Below are positions 1 through 12,457 of a DNA stretch of 64,000 bases, piece after piece; within the stretch, counting starts at the first letter, position 1; the number at the start of each line of letters is the position of its first letter. The DNA lies in assembly GCA_910589415.1 (NCBI GenBank), contig CAJUUM010000036.1, positions 310,001-374,000 of the forward strand. The letters are read 5' to 3'. The stretch comes from Malachius bipustulatus (Eukaryota; Arthropoda; Insecta; Coleoptera; Melyridae). The notes under the pieces are model-generated. The model searched no databases. It was not told the origin of the DNA and saw only the letters and a list, made by a program, of their open reading frames with translations. Both the position numbers and the translations under genes were made by a program.

Positions 1-2
1 CG

Positions 3-780
3 TTGATTGAAGATCAGTTGGATAAGTTGGCGGGCAAATGCTTCTACACGACTCTGGATTTGGCACAAGGCTATCATCAGGTTCCAATGCACCCTAATTC
101 AATTCATAAGACTTCTTTTGTTACTCATGACGGTCAGTATGAATACCTGAAAGTACCGTTTGGTCTAGCGAACGCTTCCGCAGTTTTTCAGAGGGTAATA
201 AACAAGATGTTGTTGTTTAGATGACTTGCTGATTCCTTCGGCGACTGTGGAAGGTGTCTACATTTGCTAGCGCAGGTCCTAGAGCTCATCTCGAAGGCAA
301 ATCTGAAATTCAACCTAGCCAAGTGTTCCTTCTTACAAAAACAGATTGACTATTCAGGGCACATCATTACAGGAGAAGGAGTACAGCCTGGTGCAAGGAA
401 AATTCAGGCAGTGATAGATTTTCCTACACCTGCGAGTGTGCATAATGTCAGGCAGTTTCTTGGGCTGGCTAGTTATTTCAGGAAGTTCATTAAAAATTTC
501 GCAACTAAGCCAAACCTTTATCATACTTTACAAAGAAGGACGTCCCATGGTGCTGGGGTGAGGAGCAGGAGAAGGCTTTCAGTGACTTGCGGTCAGCTTT
601 GGCGGAGAGGCCTGTTTTAGCACTGTATGATGTCCAGGCAGCGACGGAGTTACATACAGACGCTAGTAAGCATGGGATAGGTGGAATTTTGCTGCAGCAA
701 CAAAGTGATGGTGCGTTGAAACCAGTCAGTTAAGCGTTTCAGGGTGTATTTGACAGGTAAACATTTCAAGGTGGTGACTG
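3..780 (+). pseudogene. Gypsy reverse transcriptase and RNase H, decayed
   Basis: This is the RT to RNase H part of a Ty3/Gypsy pol polyprotein, which copies element RNA to DNA and degrades the RNA strand. Seen: RT motif A (LDLAQGYHQV) near 56-90, motif B (VPFGLANASAVFQ) near 155-195, and an Asp-Asp-Leu-Leu catalytic block at 221-232 that is out of frame with both neighbouring blocks. The thumb and connection (GHIITGEGV, RQFLGLASYFRKF) lie at 264-520, and an RNase H start (TDASKHGIGGILL) near 657-700. I count at least three frameshifts between 215 and 780, so no single protein can be made. Gag and protease would lie upstream, outside the window. The family assignment is firm; the clade is not determined. 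Confidence 0.9.
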
Positions 781-781
781 A

Positions 782-2267
782 TTGCGCTTCTGTCAGAGCA
801 ACGATGTCGAAACGCGACCTGGTTCCTCGGATTGCAAGGTGGTGGTTAGCCATCAAGATTTTGACCTGGTAATGGAGTATAGGCCAGGTACCAAAATGCT
901 GCATGTCGATGCACTTAGCAGGAATCCAGTGGTGTCGGGGGCGAACGTCTTGTTGCTAACAGGTGATGATTGGTTTCTAACGGTGCAGCTACAGGACGAG
1001 AAAGCACAGCATATTGTGGCAGCCTTGGAGAATGGACTGGCGGATGTCCAGTTGAAAGCTGAGTATAAGGTAAAGCAGGGGCGCTTATATAGGCGCACTC
1101 TGTTGGATGATCGATTGTACGTGCCAGCTATGGCTACTTTTAGTCTTATGCGGAGGTGTCATGATGACATAGGACACCCTGGTTACGAGAGGTGTTTGGA
1201 GTTGGTGGAACGGGATTATTGGTTTCCTAAGATGAGTAAGTTTGTAAAAAAATATGTGACGTGGAAAAAGATGATGATAAACTATGGTCGTGGAGAGGGA
1301 AAATTGCATCCTATCGAGAAGGCAAAGGTGCCCTACGATACCATTCGCATAGACCACCTAGGTCCTTTCACAAGGAGTGTGAGAGGCCATAGTTATCTCT
1401 TGGTAATTATCGATGCTTTCACTAAGTTCGTAGTGGTGAAGCCAACTCGGACTTTGACCTCTCGGGAGGTGATTAAACATCTACGAGATGTATTCAGTAT
1501 GTTTGGATGTCCCAGGCGAGTCATCAGTGACCAAGGTAAGGCTTTTATGAGCGGAGCATTCAAAGCGTTTTTAGGGGGCCAAGGTGTAAAGCACGTTACT
1601 AATGCAATTGCGACCCCAAGGGCGAATGGTCAGGTCGAGAGGACAAACCGAACACTAATTGAGGCGTTAGGAGCGAGTTTGGAGGCAGAAACTAGCTGGA
1701 ATGATAAGATACCTGAGGTGGTTTGAGGTATACCATCAACGCTAGTACTCGTCATGTCCCCGCAGACCTCATGTTTGCATTTTCAGGAGGTACGGTGTTT
1801 GGTGATTTGGCTAGTAAGGACCCAGGGAGAGGCCAGCAGACTGAGGTAAAGGCACGGAAAAGGCAGGCCCATCCGAATCTAAATGAAGTAGCAAGGCAAA
1901 TGAAAGCCCGGTATGATCGGCGTCGAAAGGTTGCGACTGTTTATGGTAAGGGTGATTTAGTACTTTGGAGAAGGCCACTACTAGCATGGCGGAGAAAGGT
2001 GTGAATAGTAAGCATACGAGGAGATACGATGGTCCTTATAAGGTGATGAAGGTGCTCGACGGAGATCGGTACATGATTACTGCGTTAAGAGGTGTTAGGG
2101 GGTACAAAACATTTGGTTCGTAGTAGCGGTGGATGCTCTGCGCCGTTACAGGAGTTTTGCACCTGGACTCGAGGTGGATAAGAGTCTTCGGGTGATGCCA
2201 GGTCTTGAAGAAGGTGAACAGGGGACAGATGATAGAGAAGACCTGATCGATTTGCTAGAGGATTAGA
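782..2267 (+). pseudogene. Gypsy integrase, decayed
   Basis: Continuation of the same Gypsy pol. The RNase H tail (HVDALSRNPV) is followed by the integrase zinc-binding domain, where both His are seen (HDDIGHPGYERC) but the expected downstream Cys-x2-Cys is replaced by TWKKMM near 1258-1275. The catalytic core keeps all three acidic residues: Asp in IDHLGPF (about 1350), Asp in SDQGKAF (about 1530) and Glu in GQVERTN (about 1630). An opal stop at 1724-1726 and a frame change near 2004 break the C-terminal region. That region continues as a GPYKVMKVL-type chromodomain-like tail and an acidic tail ending at a stop near 2265. Loss of the zinc Cys pair argues for pseudogene status even apart from the breaks. 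Confidence 0.88.
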
Positions 2268-2393
2268 GATATCCAGATAAAATAGCAACGGTGTGATAAC
2301 TATGAGTGGTATGGTGGGATATCTCAACTCCCTCAATGCAGTAGTTCTAATTAATAGTTAATGTGGACATTAATATGTTTCAGGGTGGCCGAG

Positions 2394-2676
2394 TGTTACC
2401 CAACAACAAACGCCACGGTGTGAGCGGTTATCGGAGACGTCTGTAGGCGGCGGCACTGGTCTCTTCTGCCGGACACGGAGTCGTCAGACAGAAGGGGACT
2501 CTAATCGGCTCGATGACGGAAGCAGTGCGGTGTGTCATGTCATACGTCAGTTGTCAGGAGAGGAGAGGGGATCGGACACAGCTGATGTAGAGCCATGGAC
2601 CACGAGGCATTGTGAATGGAGACGCGGAGCGAGGCGGTTGAGATCATAAGTTTTGGAGCCCTAGCTTAGTGTGTTC
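2394..2676 (+). repeat. Probable 3' LTR segment of the decayed Gypsy
   Basis: A TGTTACCC start follows a purine-rich stretch (AGGGTGGCCGAG) about 130 bp after the last pol codons, which is where a 3' LTR should begin. The stretch is GC-richer than its surroundings. It is cut by a TA-flanked MITE at 2677; the sequence after the MITE (TAATAAACGTG, 3654 on) carries an AATAAA-like signal and may be the rest of the LTR. The matching 5' LTR is not in the window, so this is inference from position and termini. Confidence 0.45.
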
Positions 2677-2678
2677 TA

Positions 2679-3651
2679 CAGGTGTCCCAAAATTCCATGG
2701 ACATGGAGCAACTACAGATTACTGAGGTAAAAAAAAGTCGCTTGGATCAAACTTATCTCTATACCAAAATGCTTTGTGTGTCCGTGAGAAGGCTTCAAAG
2801 TCTTTGAACTTTTTAGTTTTTTTGAAATAGCTCAAAGTCGGCTGATTTCAATTCGATGAAATTTGGTAGGTGAATTTCTTATTAAAAGTACTAACTTCTG
2901 ATGTACATGATAATTTTACGGAAACCCGGGAAGGGGTGAAACTACCCCTACCCTCCATTAAAATCGATCGTAATTGTTGATAGGGTAGCAGGAACACTTC
3001 ATGTTTTTTTGTTTGAAAGATACATCGTTTTAGCCCATTTTTGGTCTCCTACAAAAATCGGTATCTTTCCGAGGTACTATGTGATAAAATAAATTAGTCG
3101 ATGGTACCTAACCAAAATTTTATTTCATTCTTTTAATTTGAAATCAAATTTTCAATTGTCAGGTGATTATTTGATCTAATTTCATAAAAGATGTTAAGTA
3201 TGGTTCGTTTTTTTTTTCAGGTGTTTGCAAACAGTTTTTTTCAAACGCAGTAAACAGTTTGTAAAACGACGAGGTTCCAAGAAGAGTTCAAATAATTTTT
3301 TGGCGCAGGATGGAACTTTCTAGCGTCCAAACCGGCGCCCACATCGAGCATCTTTAAAAGAATGAAATAAAAATTTAATTATCATCGACTAATTTATTTT
3401 ATCACATAGCACCTCGGAAAGATACAGATTTTTGTAGGAGACCAAAAATGGGCTAAAACGATGTATCTTTCAAACAAAAAAACATGAACAGCGTTCCTGC
3501 TACCCTATCAACAATTACGATCGATTTTAATGGAGGGTAGGGGTTGGAAAATGGAAGCATTTTGGTATAGAGATAAGTTTGATCCAAGCGACTTTTTTTT
3601 ACCTCAGTAATCTGTGGTTGCTCCATGTCCATGGAATATTGGGACTCCCTG
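2679..3651. mobile_element. TA-flanked MITE with long inverted arms
   Basis: The termini are CAGGTGTCCCAA at the left and its near-complement ending GGGACTCCCTG at the right, flanked by TA at 2677-2678 and 3652-3653. The arms are very long. 2679-2770 pairs with 3560-3651, and 2935-3140 pairs with 3359-3546, both at high identity. About 150 bp near 2771-2934 has no partner, so the right arm carries a deletion or the left an insertion. The loop (3225-3360) holds GTTTGCAAACAG-type repeats and no coding sequence. TA duplication and CAGG ends fit a nonautonomous Tc1/mariner-superfamily element. The RNA would fold into a long hairpin. Confidence 0.85.
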
Positions 3652-3653
3652 TA

Positions 3654-4209
3654 TAATAAACGTGTTTAAAAAGGAGTCTTTGTTATATTTTTTTGAGCCG
3701 ATAATAATATATTTTTATTTATTGTATTTATATTTTTTATAAATAAATCAATAAAGTTCATACCACGAGTTTTTATTATTAACAATTGGTAGTTTTTATA
3801 CCGAAAATTGCATTAGTTAATAGTTAAGTCACACCAGAACAAATGTGAATTTAACAAAACTTGTGGATTTTTATATTTTTATATTACAAAATTTTGTATT
3901 TTTTTTTGCAATACTTTATTTGTTGATCTTATTATTTCTGAATTAGGTATTAAATATTTCTGAAAGTTAAAAAAACTTTTAGGTAATTTTTAAGCGAATT
4001 AAGTGAATAATAACTACAGTTGAATTAATTGTTAACTAACCGCCCTAAGTAACAAAACTCTACCGCGCTAAGCAGCAACTTATTATATATTGGTTTGTAG
4101 TTTTGTTGGGTTGAACGTTAACGAATAACTTGGTAATAGAAACTTTACAAATCCATATGTTAACTTAGATTAATGTGAGATTAAAGTTGCGTCAATTTAA
4201 AATTAATAC
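3654..4209. other. AT-rich spacer without gene
   Basis: Homopolymer-rich AT sequence. The first 40 bp may be the remainder of the LTR split by the MITE. I see no ORF with similarity to a known family and no repeat structure beyond simple A/T tracts. Confidence 0.6.
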
Positions 4210-5150
4210 ATGGTGCATTTGCATTCCTGTAACAAATCGTTATCTAGAATCAAACACATATTATGCTCAATGTATACTAGAAGAGAAAAAGAAAAAGCTG
4301 ATTTTGGTGAAACCTTAATCAACGACAGATTTTTTGCTAATAAAAATAACATGAATCGATCTAGAAAGTGTCCTGGAATTTGCATATTCGGAGCACTTGC
4401 GATGTGTGCTTTTGTGTTCCTTTATACCACTTTTCAAATCTTGGAGAGTACTAGAATTGATGTGTCAGATATAAAACATGATATGGTTGATGTGAAACAT
4501 GTTATTGTTGAAGTAAAACATGATAGGGTCGATGTAAAAAAAATCTTTGTGGCACTTAAAAAATAATTAACATCAATATCACTAAAACTTGCCAGTTTAG
4601 AAGAAGAAATACCTGAAGATTCACGTTCTAAAAACGAAGAAAATTTTTTTTGAGAGAGCCGATTTCGCCTTGTCGACATCAGATGGAGCAGTTGTTAGGT
4701 TAATCGATACAGAAAATTTGGATGAAACGACCGATAAGAGCATATTAGGTGTGAAACTTTGCAACGAAAATCATGGACCAATAGAACTGATATCACCTGG
4801 CAACTTCCCTGGGCAATGCTGGGTTTTCAAAGGTTCTAAAGGAATGGTGGAAATTAAACTAATTGGTAATGTGCACATAGATGCGTTCAGTCTTGAACAT
4901 ATTCCTCCGAATATCTCACCGAGCGGTAATATAAATTCTGCCCCCAAAGATTTTGCAGTGATTGATTGGCTTGGAGTCCTGTAATTCAACTACCTAGTGG
5001 AGATTTGTTGAGACACTTTACGTATAAAATTCCTGGACCGTCTTTACAAACTTTTGCTCTGAAACAGTTTTATCAAACTATGGTAACCCTCATTTTACAG
5101 GTGCTTATAGATTTCAAGTGCACGGCACCCGTGAAACCCCGGTAGTTGGC
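4210..5150 (+). pseudogene. SUN-domain protein relic
   Basis: SUN-domain proteins sit in the inner nuclear membrane and bind KASH proteins in the perinuclear space to form LINC complexes. Seen in order: a short basic N-terminus, one hydrophobic segment (about 4375-4440, CPGICIFGALAMCAFVFLY), a repeat of DVKH-type heptads (4455-4560), then the SUN signature: RADFAL, SDGAVVRLI, PGNFPGQCWVFKG, AFSLEHIP, SPSGNINSAPKDF and finally YRFQVHGT. That is the full order of family blocks in a small protein with little luminal coil. Breaks: TAA at 4564-4566, a frameshift in a run of T at about 4643-4650, a stop near 4981, and another frameshift near 5080. No introns are evident, so it could be a retrocopy or a decayed member of an expanded family. 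Function is lost unless the assembly is wrong. Confidence 0.85.
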
Positions 5151-6339
5151 ATAAGAAAGATTTATTTCACATTAACTGTACTTTAATTTACTTTAGTGTA
5201 GGTACTATTTATATTGTTATGTGTAATTATTGTAGAAATGAAGTTATTATAATTTCAATTAATTAATAATTGAGTATTCCGAATAGTTTTCACCATCAAG
5301 TGTAAAATAAGGAATAAAGCTGAATTATATTTCAGAGAAAATCTTTAGCTGGCTACTTCTTACGCGGTACTTGGCAAGTACTTGTGAATACTCGGCAAGT
5401 GCCGAGCAGTGTGTATTAAGGCGGCGTGAATTCGGCAAAACTCGACTTTACTTGCCACGTCATTACTTTTGTACATCCCGTTCGTTGTCAGTGAACAAGT
5501 CCAAGGCTTATACTTGTAAATGCTTATACTTTAGACTTATACTAAAGAATTATTGTAAGACTTTTGAATTGAAACAATAAAGAGGAAGAACGTTTCATAA
5601 TTTTTGGAAGATGAGACCAGTTCAATCTTTGTAGAGATAATAGGAAGCAGGATATCGCTCTTTTAACTGATAGAGGTAGACAACAATTCTACATAGCTGA
5701 GTAGTTCGACTTTTCGTGCAATGTCCAATTGGACCAATCAAGTCAGCTCGAAAATTCGATTTTACAAAGTTCGGTTACCTCCAAAATTCGATTTTTGCGA
5801 AGTCCGGTTAGGTCAATTTTTTCCAAATCCAGTTTAATAGGTTAAAAAAAACGAATATGACTGACCGGAATTGGATCTTGCAACAAGCAAAATTTCGAGC
5901 TGACCAAACCTTGTCAAACCGGATCTGCAATAAAAAATTTGAGCTGAGTGGACCTTCATGCCAAGACACACAGACAGTGATAATGAAAATTCTAGGAAAA
6001 AATGGATCTTCTCCGCAGGGAACAGAATTCCCTGGAGAAGTTTTTCTGTCTCGAACTCCTTCTGAGTGCATCCGACCAAGAGCTTCGCCGAATCGACGTT
6101 GGGGCCCACCTTTTATTTTACTACCTGAATACAACTTCTACAAACCAGAATAAAAAGAATGTTAACTGGAAGAAAGTTGACAGAAGTCTCTTTAAACGAC
6201 ATTTTCTCGTTCTCTCTCTCTACCTTTTCTCTTTCCTTCTATCGTTGAGCCCTTTTTGGTTCTAGGAAAGCGTCTTTCAGATGAGAAAAAAGATTGCCTT
6301 GTTGCCTGATTGTGATTGAATAGGCGATCCGATCAAGAA
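5151..6339. other. Non-coding, no recognised element
   Basis: No convincing gene. 5345-5470 has short inverted motifs (CTTGGCAAGTACTTG and CTCGGCAAGTGCCGAG). 5740-5830 has a degenerate tandem of an AAAATTCGATTTT-type unit. The open frames here have no recognisable domain, and the two overlapping frames at 5834-6153 look like chance. Confidence 0.5.
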
Positions 6340-7066
6340 TACACCCGAGCAGCCTTTGCTTGCACGTTACATTACAACCAAACACATATCCGATGAGAGG
6401 TTAGAACAGATAAAAACGGAGACTAATAAGGATAAAAATTTCATTAAACTAAAAAAATATATTAATAAATGGCTGGCCACTAAACAATAAAAGACTACCA
6501 AATTCAAATAGAGTTTATTTTAAGTATAGATCTAATTTATGTGTTACTGATGAAATCATTTACAAAGACAACGCTAGTGTCATTCCAAAATCTATGCATA
6601 AACAGATATTACTGAAATTGCAATTTAATCATTAAGGCTATAACAAATGTTTAAAATTGGCACAAGAAACAATTTTTTGGCCAACCCTAAAAAATTTATT
6701 CAAAGAAGTCATAGAAAACTGTCACAATAATATGCCGGCAATAATCAACGATCAGAACCCTTACTAACTAATGGTATACCACAAGTCTCATGGTATAAAG
6801 TAGGGTGTGATCTATTTGAAATCAATGGGAAAATTATCTTAAATAACACTACCTGCGATAATGTGATTGACAAATTAAAAGAAATTTTTGCAAGGTTGGC
6901 AATTGGAGTATCTGATGGATGACCTCCATTTTCTGCTGAGTTATTTACAAAAGTTTCACACGATTGGGTATTTGAACACATAATTACATTTCCTTACAAT
7001 AGCCAATCGAAGGGCCTTACAGAACGCCATATTCAGACGATTAAGAAAATATCAATAGTGAGGTGG
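6340..7066 (+). pseudogene. Gypsy integrase relic with internal deletion
   Basis: A second, older Gypsy integrase. Reading across frames gives an RNase H-to-integrase linker (ISDERLEQIKTETNKD near 6390), a zinc-binding domain (HKQILLKLQFNH then IFWPTLKNLF and ENCH, 6595-6725), and core blocks around the first Asp (VGCDLFEI, about 6805), the second Asp (VSDG, about 6910) and the Glu (LTERHIQTI, about 7020). The stretch between the first and second Asp is only about 30 codons, much shorter than in intact Gypsy integrases, and the usual VVVDYYS block is missing. Multiple stops are present. Nothing upstream or downstream completes the element. Confidence 0.75.
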
Positions 7067-9235
7067 AAATAAACTGTTACTTTGATGTCTACTGTATTAA
7101 GTAAATCCTCCAGTACCCTGTAAATCATAAATAACACAAAACAGTCAAAAAAGTTTAAGGTATTTGATTAAATAAATCAAATTTTACAAAATTACAAAAA
7201 ACTATACGTTAGATTATGTCAAACTGAGAATTTTATCAAAAGTCGGCTTTATTTTAGTTTACAAATCGTCCGCAATACGCCAACACGAACCACGATACAA
7301 AATGCAACAGAAATTTGACGAGTGTTGTTACTTTCACCAAAAATCAACAAACAAACCAATGAACATTAATAAGAAGACTAATAGAAGTGTTTTAAATTGT
7401 ATTTTTTGTATCAACGGAGGATTGAACATTATTTGACAAACCTTTGTACCTACACTCACACTCTGAAAGTTGAGGTGATAACGAGACAGAATAAAGGTAC
7501 GAGGTGAGCTCACATTCTGCACGTGACAAAAAGGAGGGAGACTGTAACTTGGATAGGTTGTAGTTCGAAACCTGCAAAAGAAATAACAAAAATCAAATAA
7601 GTATTGTTCAATGTTCATGTAATTTCCGTCCTTGTCACTTCACATTCCCTCCCTTTCCACTTCCAGAATCAGACATCTTGTCCAAATAAAAATTAAAATA
7701 AAATAAAAAGAAGAACTATCATTTTAACATCAAATTGAATGTATTAAAAAAAATTGCCGGCCTAATCATTCTAGTTCTAGTCATTTAATCAAAAAATTTT
7801 AAGTCTTCAGAACCAACAACTACTGTGATATAATTTTAACTGTGTTTGTAATAGTTTTTTTATATTTTTACAGTATGGGAGGTATCTGTTTTCCCCTCAC
7901 GTCGGAGTTTCATGCCAAACATGTTACACATGGCCCCAACTCAACATGTGCCCTAATAGTTTTCATTTGACAAGAAGTATCCTCTACCCAAGAAATGTAA
8001 AATTTACTAGAGAATTGTTTGTAAGAGATCTGCCTACTAAGGATGAGTCTATATCGCATAGAGCATAAATTATGAAAAAAACTTCCAAAACCTTCAAAAG
8101 CACAAACAATAACAGAAATTATGAAGAATGGTGGTCAAAAATGGCATGAATCATAAAAACGTGACAATTAAGGTAGGTGTTTAGTAATTATACCAGTAAT
8201 TTCATTAGGTTTTTAAATTCTAGTCATAAATTATTGCTTTTCGCAATATCTTTAATATTCTAATGAAACGGAGAGGAATTGAAATTACCTATATAAATGA
8301 CATATTATTATAACCATAGGACACGTGAAAATTTGTACCAACTCAAGTTACCTATTTTAAAATTATTTTAGTAAAATGAGCTGACATGACTGCAATAGCA
8401 ATCTCTATCTTCCAAGGCACTAGTTGATGAAAAATTTTGTGGATCACACGATATGATTCAAGCTACTGACTTTCTAACATTAGAAATTTGAAAATTCAAA
8501 ATAAACAGTGTGTCAAACAATAATTTGCTAACTCAGAAATACCAACTCAATTGAACATTTTAAATCATTTAAAACCCCCATGTAGACCTAGCACAAAGAA
8601 AAAACTCAAGCAACGAAGGGATCAATAAAATTTGACATTAATTTTATTTTAAAACACCTCGTCGCGCTTATGCTTTGAATAAAAATGAAACTGCATTAAA
8701 TGCGCAGTAGTGACCATAAAATAGTAAAAGCTACTGACAATTTCGCATCTCATATCTGGCAACCCTGCAATAGCCGCACCGACCGCGGTACCGGTATCCG
8801 GTAGGCCGATTGAGATCCGGTAGACATACATATTCGTCGTTCGTGTTCGTAATGTAATAAAGTCGAATAGGTGAGCAAAAAAAAACAGTTAATAAAAAAT
8901 AACCATGAAGCCATTACCATTAACAACAAAATAAATCCAAAAGAATGGTAATCTCTTCACTTGATTTCTTGATTGTTTAATAGATGCCGATAATAATTGG
9001 ATGGCCTTTTCCAGGGTGATATTCTCTTGCTGCAGTGCTGTGGTATTTTTTTTACGAACCTCTGCTTTGTTTTATGACCTGCCAGACATATCATAATTAT
9101 TTGTGTAATAATTATTTGGAAGGGTTTTAAATATTAAGAAACGTCTTAAAAAGTACAAAAATAACGATCAAGTTATGCTCAATGGTGGGGTGCAAAGATG
9201 AGTTTGTGCTCTGATGTATTAATAGTGAACTAATC
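7067..9235. other. AT-rich spacer, no gene recognised
   Basis: I find no domain, repeat array or terminal inverted repeat that I can support in this 2.2-kb stretch. Short open frames at 7334-7618 and 8649-8831 on the minus strand show no family signature. The local CCGGTACCGGTATCCGGTAG motif near 8785 is a short GC-rich palindromic patch. Confidence 0.5.
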
Positions 9236-9516
9236 ACATTACAGCCATGTCGGGGTTGCTAGTCCCCCATCGGGAGCCTCCCCGGGTGGCGGATAGGGGG
9301 ATGTCGTCTATATAGATGACACCGGGGCAATAAGATACCCTGGGGCTGACCAAAACTAGCAAATCAGATGGTAGAGGACATTGAACCCACACAGCCTCGC
9401 CCGGTGCGATACCATCTTTCTGGCTTAGGCGGCGTGAAGTTGCTTTAAAGAGCTGACGTTTCGTTGCTGTGCCAGAGATTCCGGTCCTTGGGGTAAGAAA
9501 CAATTAATATGCATGG

Positions 9517-12457
9517 ATGGCGTTCCCGGGATTAAAATTTTCCGGAGTTAAAACGACCCCCCATTCGGATCTCCGGGCGGGGGCTAATCCAGGGGCACAT
9601 TCATGCAGGAGAAAGGAAAATAACACCTCCAGAATGGAAAAATTTATAGTCGACTTTTGTAATATTAGAGGTTTAAACACGAATATCAATTCAGTACACC
9701 AACATCTTCAGACAAATAAACCTCACATTCTAGCACTGTGCGAAACAAAAGTCCAAGCGTCGTCAAGCACAGTTAATTATCTCTATCAAGGATATGACTT
9801 TCATTCCCGATTTAAACGTAACTTCGGAATTGGCATTTTCGTCAGAAGTGACCTCTCCTGCCAACGTGAGGAAGACTTTGAGCCCAATGACTTTGACGTC
9901 ATGTGGCTTAGAATAACAGACCGACAAACGACGAGATTTATTTGTTGTTTATACCGACCACCCAGCGATTCACAGTATAGGACACTTTTTTTGTCCCTGG
10001 CAAAAACTGTTGAATTCATACAGAAAAACTACCCCAAATCTGAGATATCCATCTTGGATGATTTTAATGTACATAACATCAACTGGCTTAAATACTCAAA
10101 CTTCACTGATGAAGAAGGCCGTGAAGCGGAATCGTTTGCGATCAGCTGTGGTTTTACCCAGCTCGTTGATGAACCAACACGCATTCCCGATCGCGAGGGA
10201 GAATTCGCTAGCCTGTTGGATCTGTTTTTGACCACGAACCCTCAAATGTCATCTCAAATCATATATTTACACATTTAGTGCCACAAGGCACCCCTCCTGT
10301 TTTAATGCCTTTTATAGTATGTATTGAAACAATTAGAAATATTATTACGGTGAAAGCCCCACTAGGTTCCTCAGACCATAAACTCGTCTCAACATCTTGT
10401 GTCCTACCAATTACTAGTGTTAAAGAAGCAAGTAAACCTCGTGTAGTCTGGCACTACAGATCTGCTAAATGGGAAGAACTCAGGGAATATTATCGAGATT
10501 TTCCATGGAGGAGTGTTTGTTTCGGCTCTAATGATCCATCTGTTTGTGCTAGGGAAGTTGCTCAAGTCATCCTAACAGGCATGGAAGCCTACATTCCCTT
10601 TTCTAAAAAACAGCCCTCAAACAGCAAACCTTGGTTCAACAAAAGATGCAAGGAAGCTGTCGCCTCCAAACAACTGGCTTTTCGCCAATGGCGAGAGAGC
10701 CCCGACGGCATAAACCATCACAATTTCATCCTTGCTCGAAACAGATGCAAAGAAATAAAAGATCAAACCAAGGAAACTCACAACCAAAGAATTAGGAACA
10801 AACTTCTCTCTTGTCCTAACGGTTCGAAATCTTTTTGGTCTGTAACTAAGGCAGTCAGCCAGAACTTCACCAGATCCACGATTCCACCACTTACACGGAC
10901 AGATGGGACTATCGCATCTACGGCTACTGAGAAGGCAAACTTGTTGGCGGGAGTCTTTTCTTCATACTCTTCCGTCGACTTTCATGGAAGAACTCCGCCA
11001 ATGATCCCTTCCGTGGAGACCAAAATGTCAGACATTGTTTTCCGACAGCGTGTCATAAAGAGCATTATGTTAGCCTTAGACCCAAACAAAGCTTCTAGGC
11101 CCGATGACGTACCCGTTATCGTACTAAAAAAATGCGCCACTGAGCTGTCATCTGTTTTCTGCCGACTTTTCAACTTGTCGTATAAAAAGGGAATATTTCC
11201 TTCTTGCTGGAAATGTGCACGGATCCAACCTATTCCCAAGAAAGGCAAAAAGACTATAGCAAGTAACTATCGACCAGTGGCACTGCTTTCAGTAATATCC
11301 AAGATTATGGAGAAAGCTATTAACCAACATCTTTTAAAATACTTGGAAGGAGCTAATATAATCAGCGACCGCCAATACGGATTCCGCAAACAGAGGTCAA
11401 CTGGTGATCTCCTCACTTACGTCACCGCGCTGTGGAACAGCGCAATCGAGCACCATGGGGAGTCTCGAGGGGTTGCGCTAGATATTTCTAGAGCTTTCGA
11501 CCGTGTTTGGCATGATGGACTGTTGGCAAAACTGCAGGCCTATGGCATGCCCGAGAAATTCTGCTTGTGGCTTGCGAGTTATCTCGGAGATCGTTCATTG
11601 CAGGTGGCAGTCGATGGAGTTCTTTCTGAGACCTTTTCCATCAATGCCGGTGTGCCTCAGGGATCCATTTTATCTCCGACTCTCTTTCTGGTGTTTATAA
11701 ACGACTTGCTTGAAACAACAAAAAATCTAATATACAGTTTTGCCGACGACAGTACCCTCATATCTTCTTATACGTTAGATGCACGAACATCTGCCATCGA
11801 CGCACAGACTCGCAGGCAGCAAGAAGTTGCCATACTTAGCAATGACTTGCAAGACATTCTAACTTGAGGCGATAGAAACCAAGTTCAATTTAATGCTGGA
11901 AAAACCCAAGCAGTCATCTTCTCCAAAAAGACCAACGTTTTGGGGCCAGATATGATGACGGCGGGACACTCTCTTACCCCAGCGTCATCTCTTCGTTTAC
12001 TAGTGTAGTGAGCCTCGGAGCGAACATGTCTTGGCATGATCATGTTGCAGGCGAAGAGTTCTTCTCAAAAACTTGGAACACTCTTCCGCACGAAGAAATT
12101 TTATACACCACAACAGCTTCTCCTCTTATACAAGGCTCAAATCCGACCATCCTTGGAGTACTGCTCACATATTTGGAGCTCAGCTCCTAAACATACGCTG
12201 AGACTACTCGACTCTATTCAGAAAAGAGCCATCCGCTTGATTGGGGACCCAGATTTGACAAAAAATTTAGACACTCTCGAACATCGAAGAAGAGTAGCTG
12301 ACCTGAGTCTGTTTTACAGATATTTTAATGGAAAGTGTTCAAAAGACGTGGCCCGCTTGATCTCACGCATCACTTTGGAATAGCATTCCAAAGGGCGTGT
12401 TTCCCGAAGTATACAACCTACAGAGATTCAAGGCCAACGTGAATCGATATGAATTGT
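9517..12457 (+). pseudogene. LINE ORF2: AP endonuclease and reverse transcriptase
   Basis: Nicks target DNA and reverse-transcribes the LINE RNA. The first open piece (9517-10278) holds the endonuclease: CNIRGL at its start, LCETK, LYRPPS and DDFNVHNINW, where the usual Gly before Asp-Phe-Asn is Asp. The reading continues in another frame after about 90 bp of foreign sequence, with the endonuclease end motif SSDHKLVS near 10370. The second piece (10278-11867) has the [10 protein letters not shown], motif A ([11 protein letters not shown]), [10 protein letters not shown] and motif C (FADDSTL, about 11740). A TGG-to-TGA type stop at 11865-11867 and frameshifts near 12005 and 12050 break the tail, whose blocks run on to about 12457. 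All catalytic blocks are visible, so decay is recent. Confidence 0.85.
10268..10354. other. Approximately 87-bp insertion inside LINE endonuclease
   Basis: Between the SSQIIY block and the LGSSDHK block of the endonuclease there is extra sequence that encodes nothing family-like and shifts the frame. Family members normally have only a few residues here. I see no clear TSD, so it could be an inserted fragment or replication filler. Confidence 0.5.

Noticed and set aside
5834..6153. Overlapping frames of about 100 codons on both strands
   Set aside because: No recognisable domain, no repeat support, and both strands are open in the same place, which is typical of chance.
6745..6981. Minus-strand open frame of 78 codons
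   Set aside because: It is the antisense of integrase core blocks that read well on the plus strand.
8780..8825. GC-rich CCGG palindromic patch as an origin or regulator
   Set aside because: Too short and isolated to support a function.
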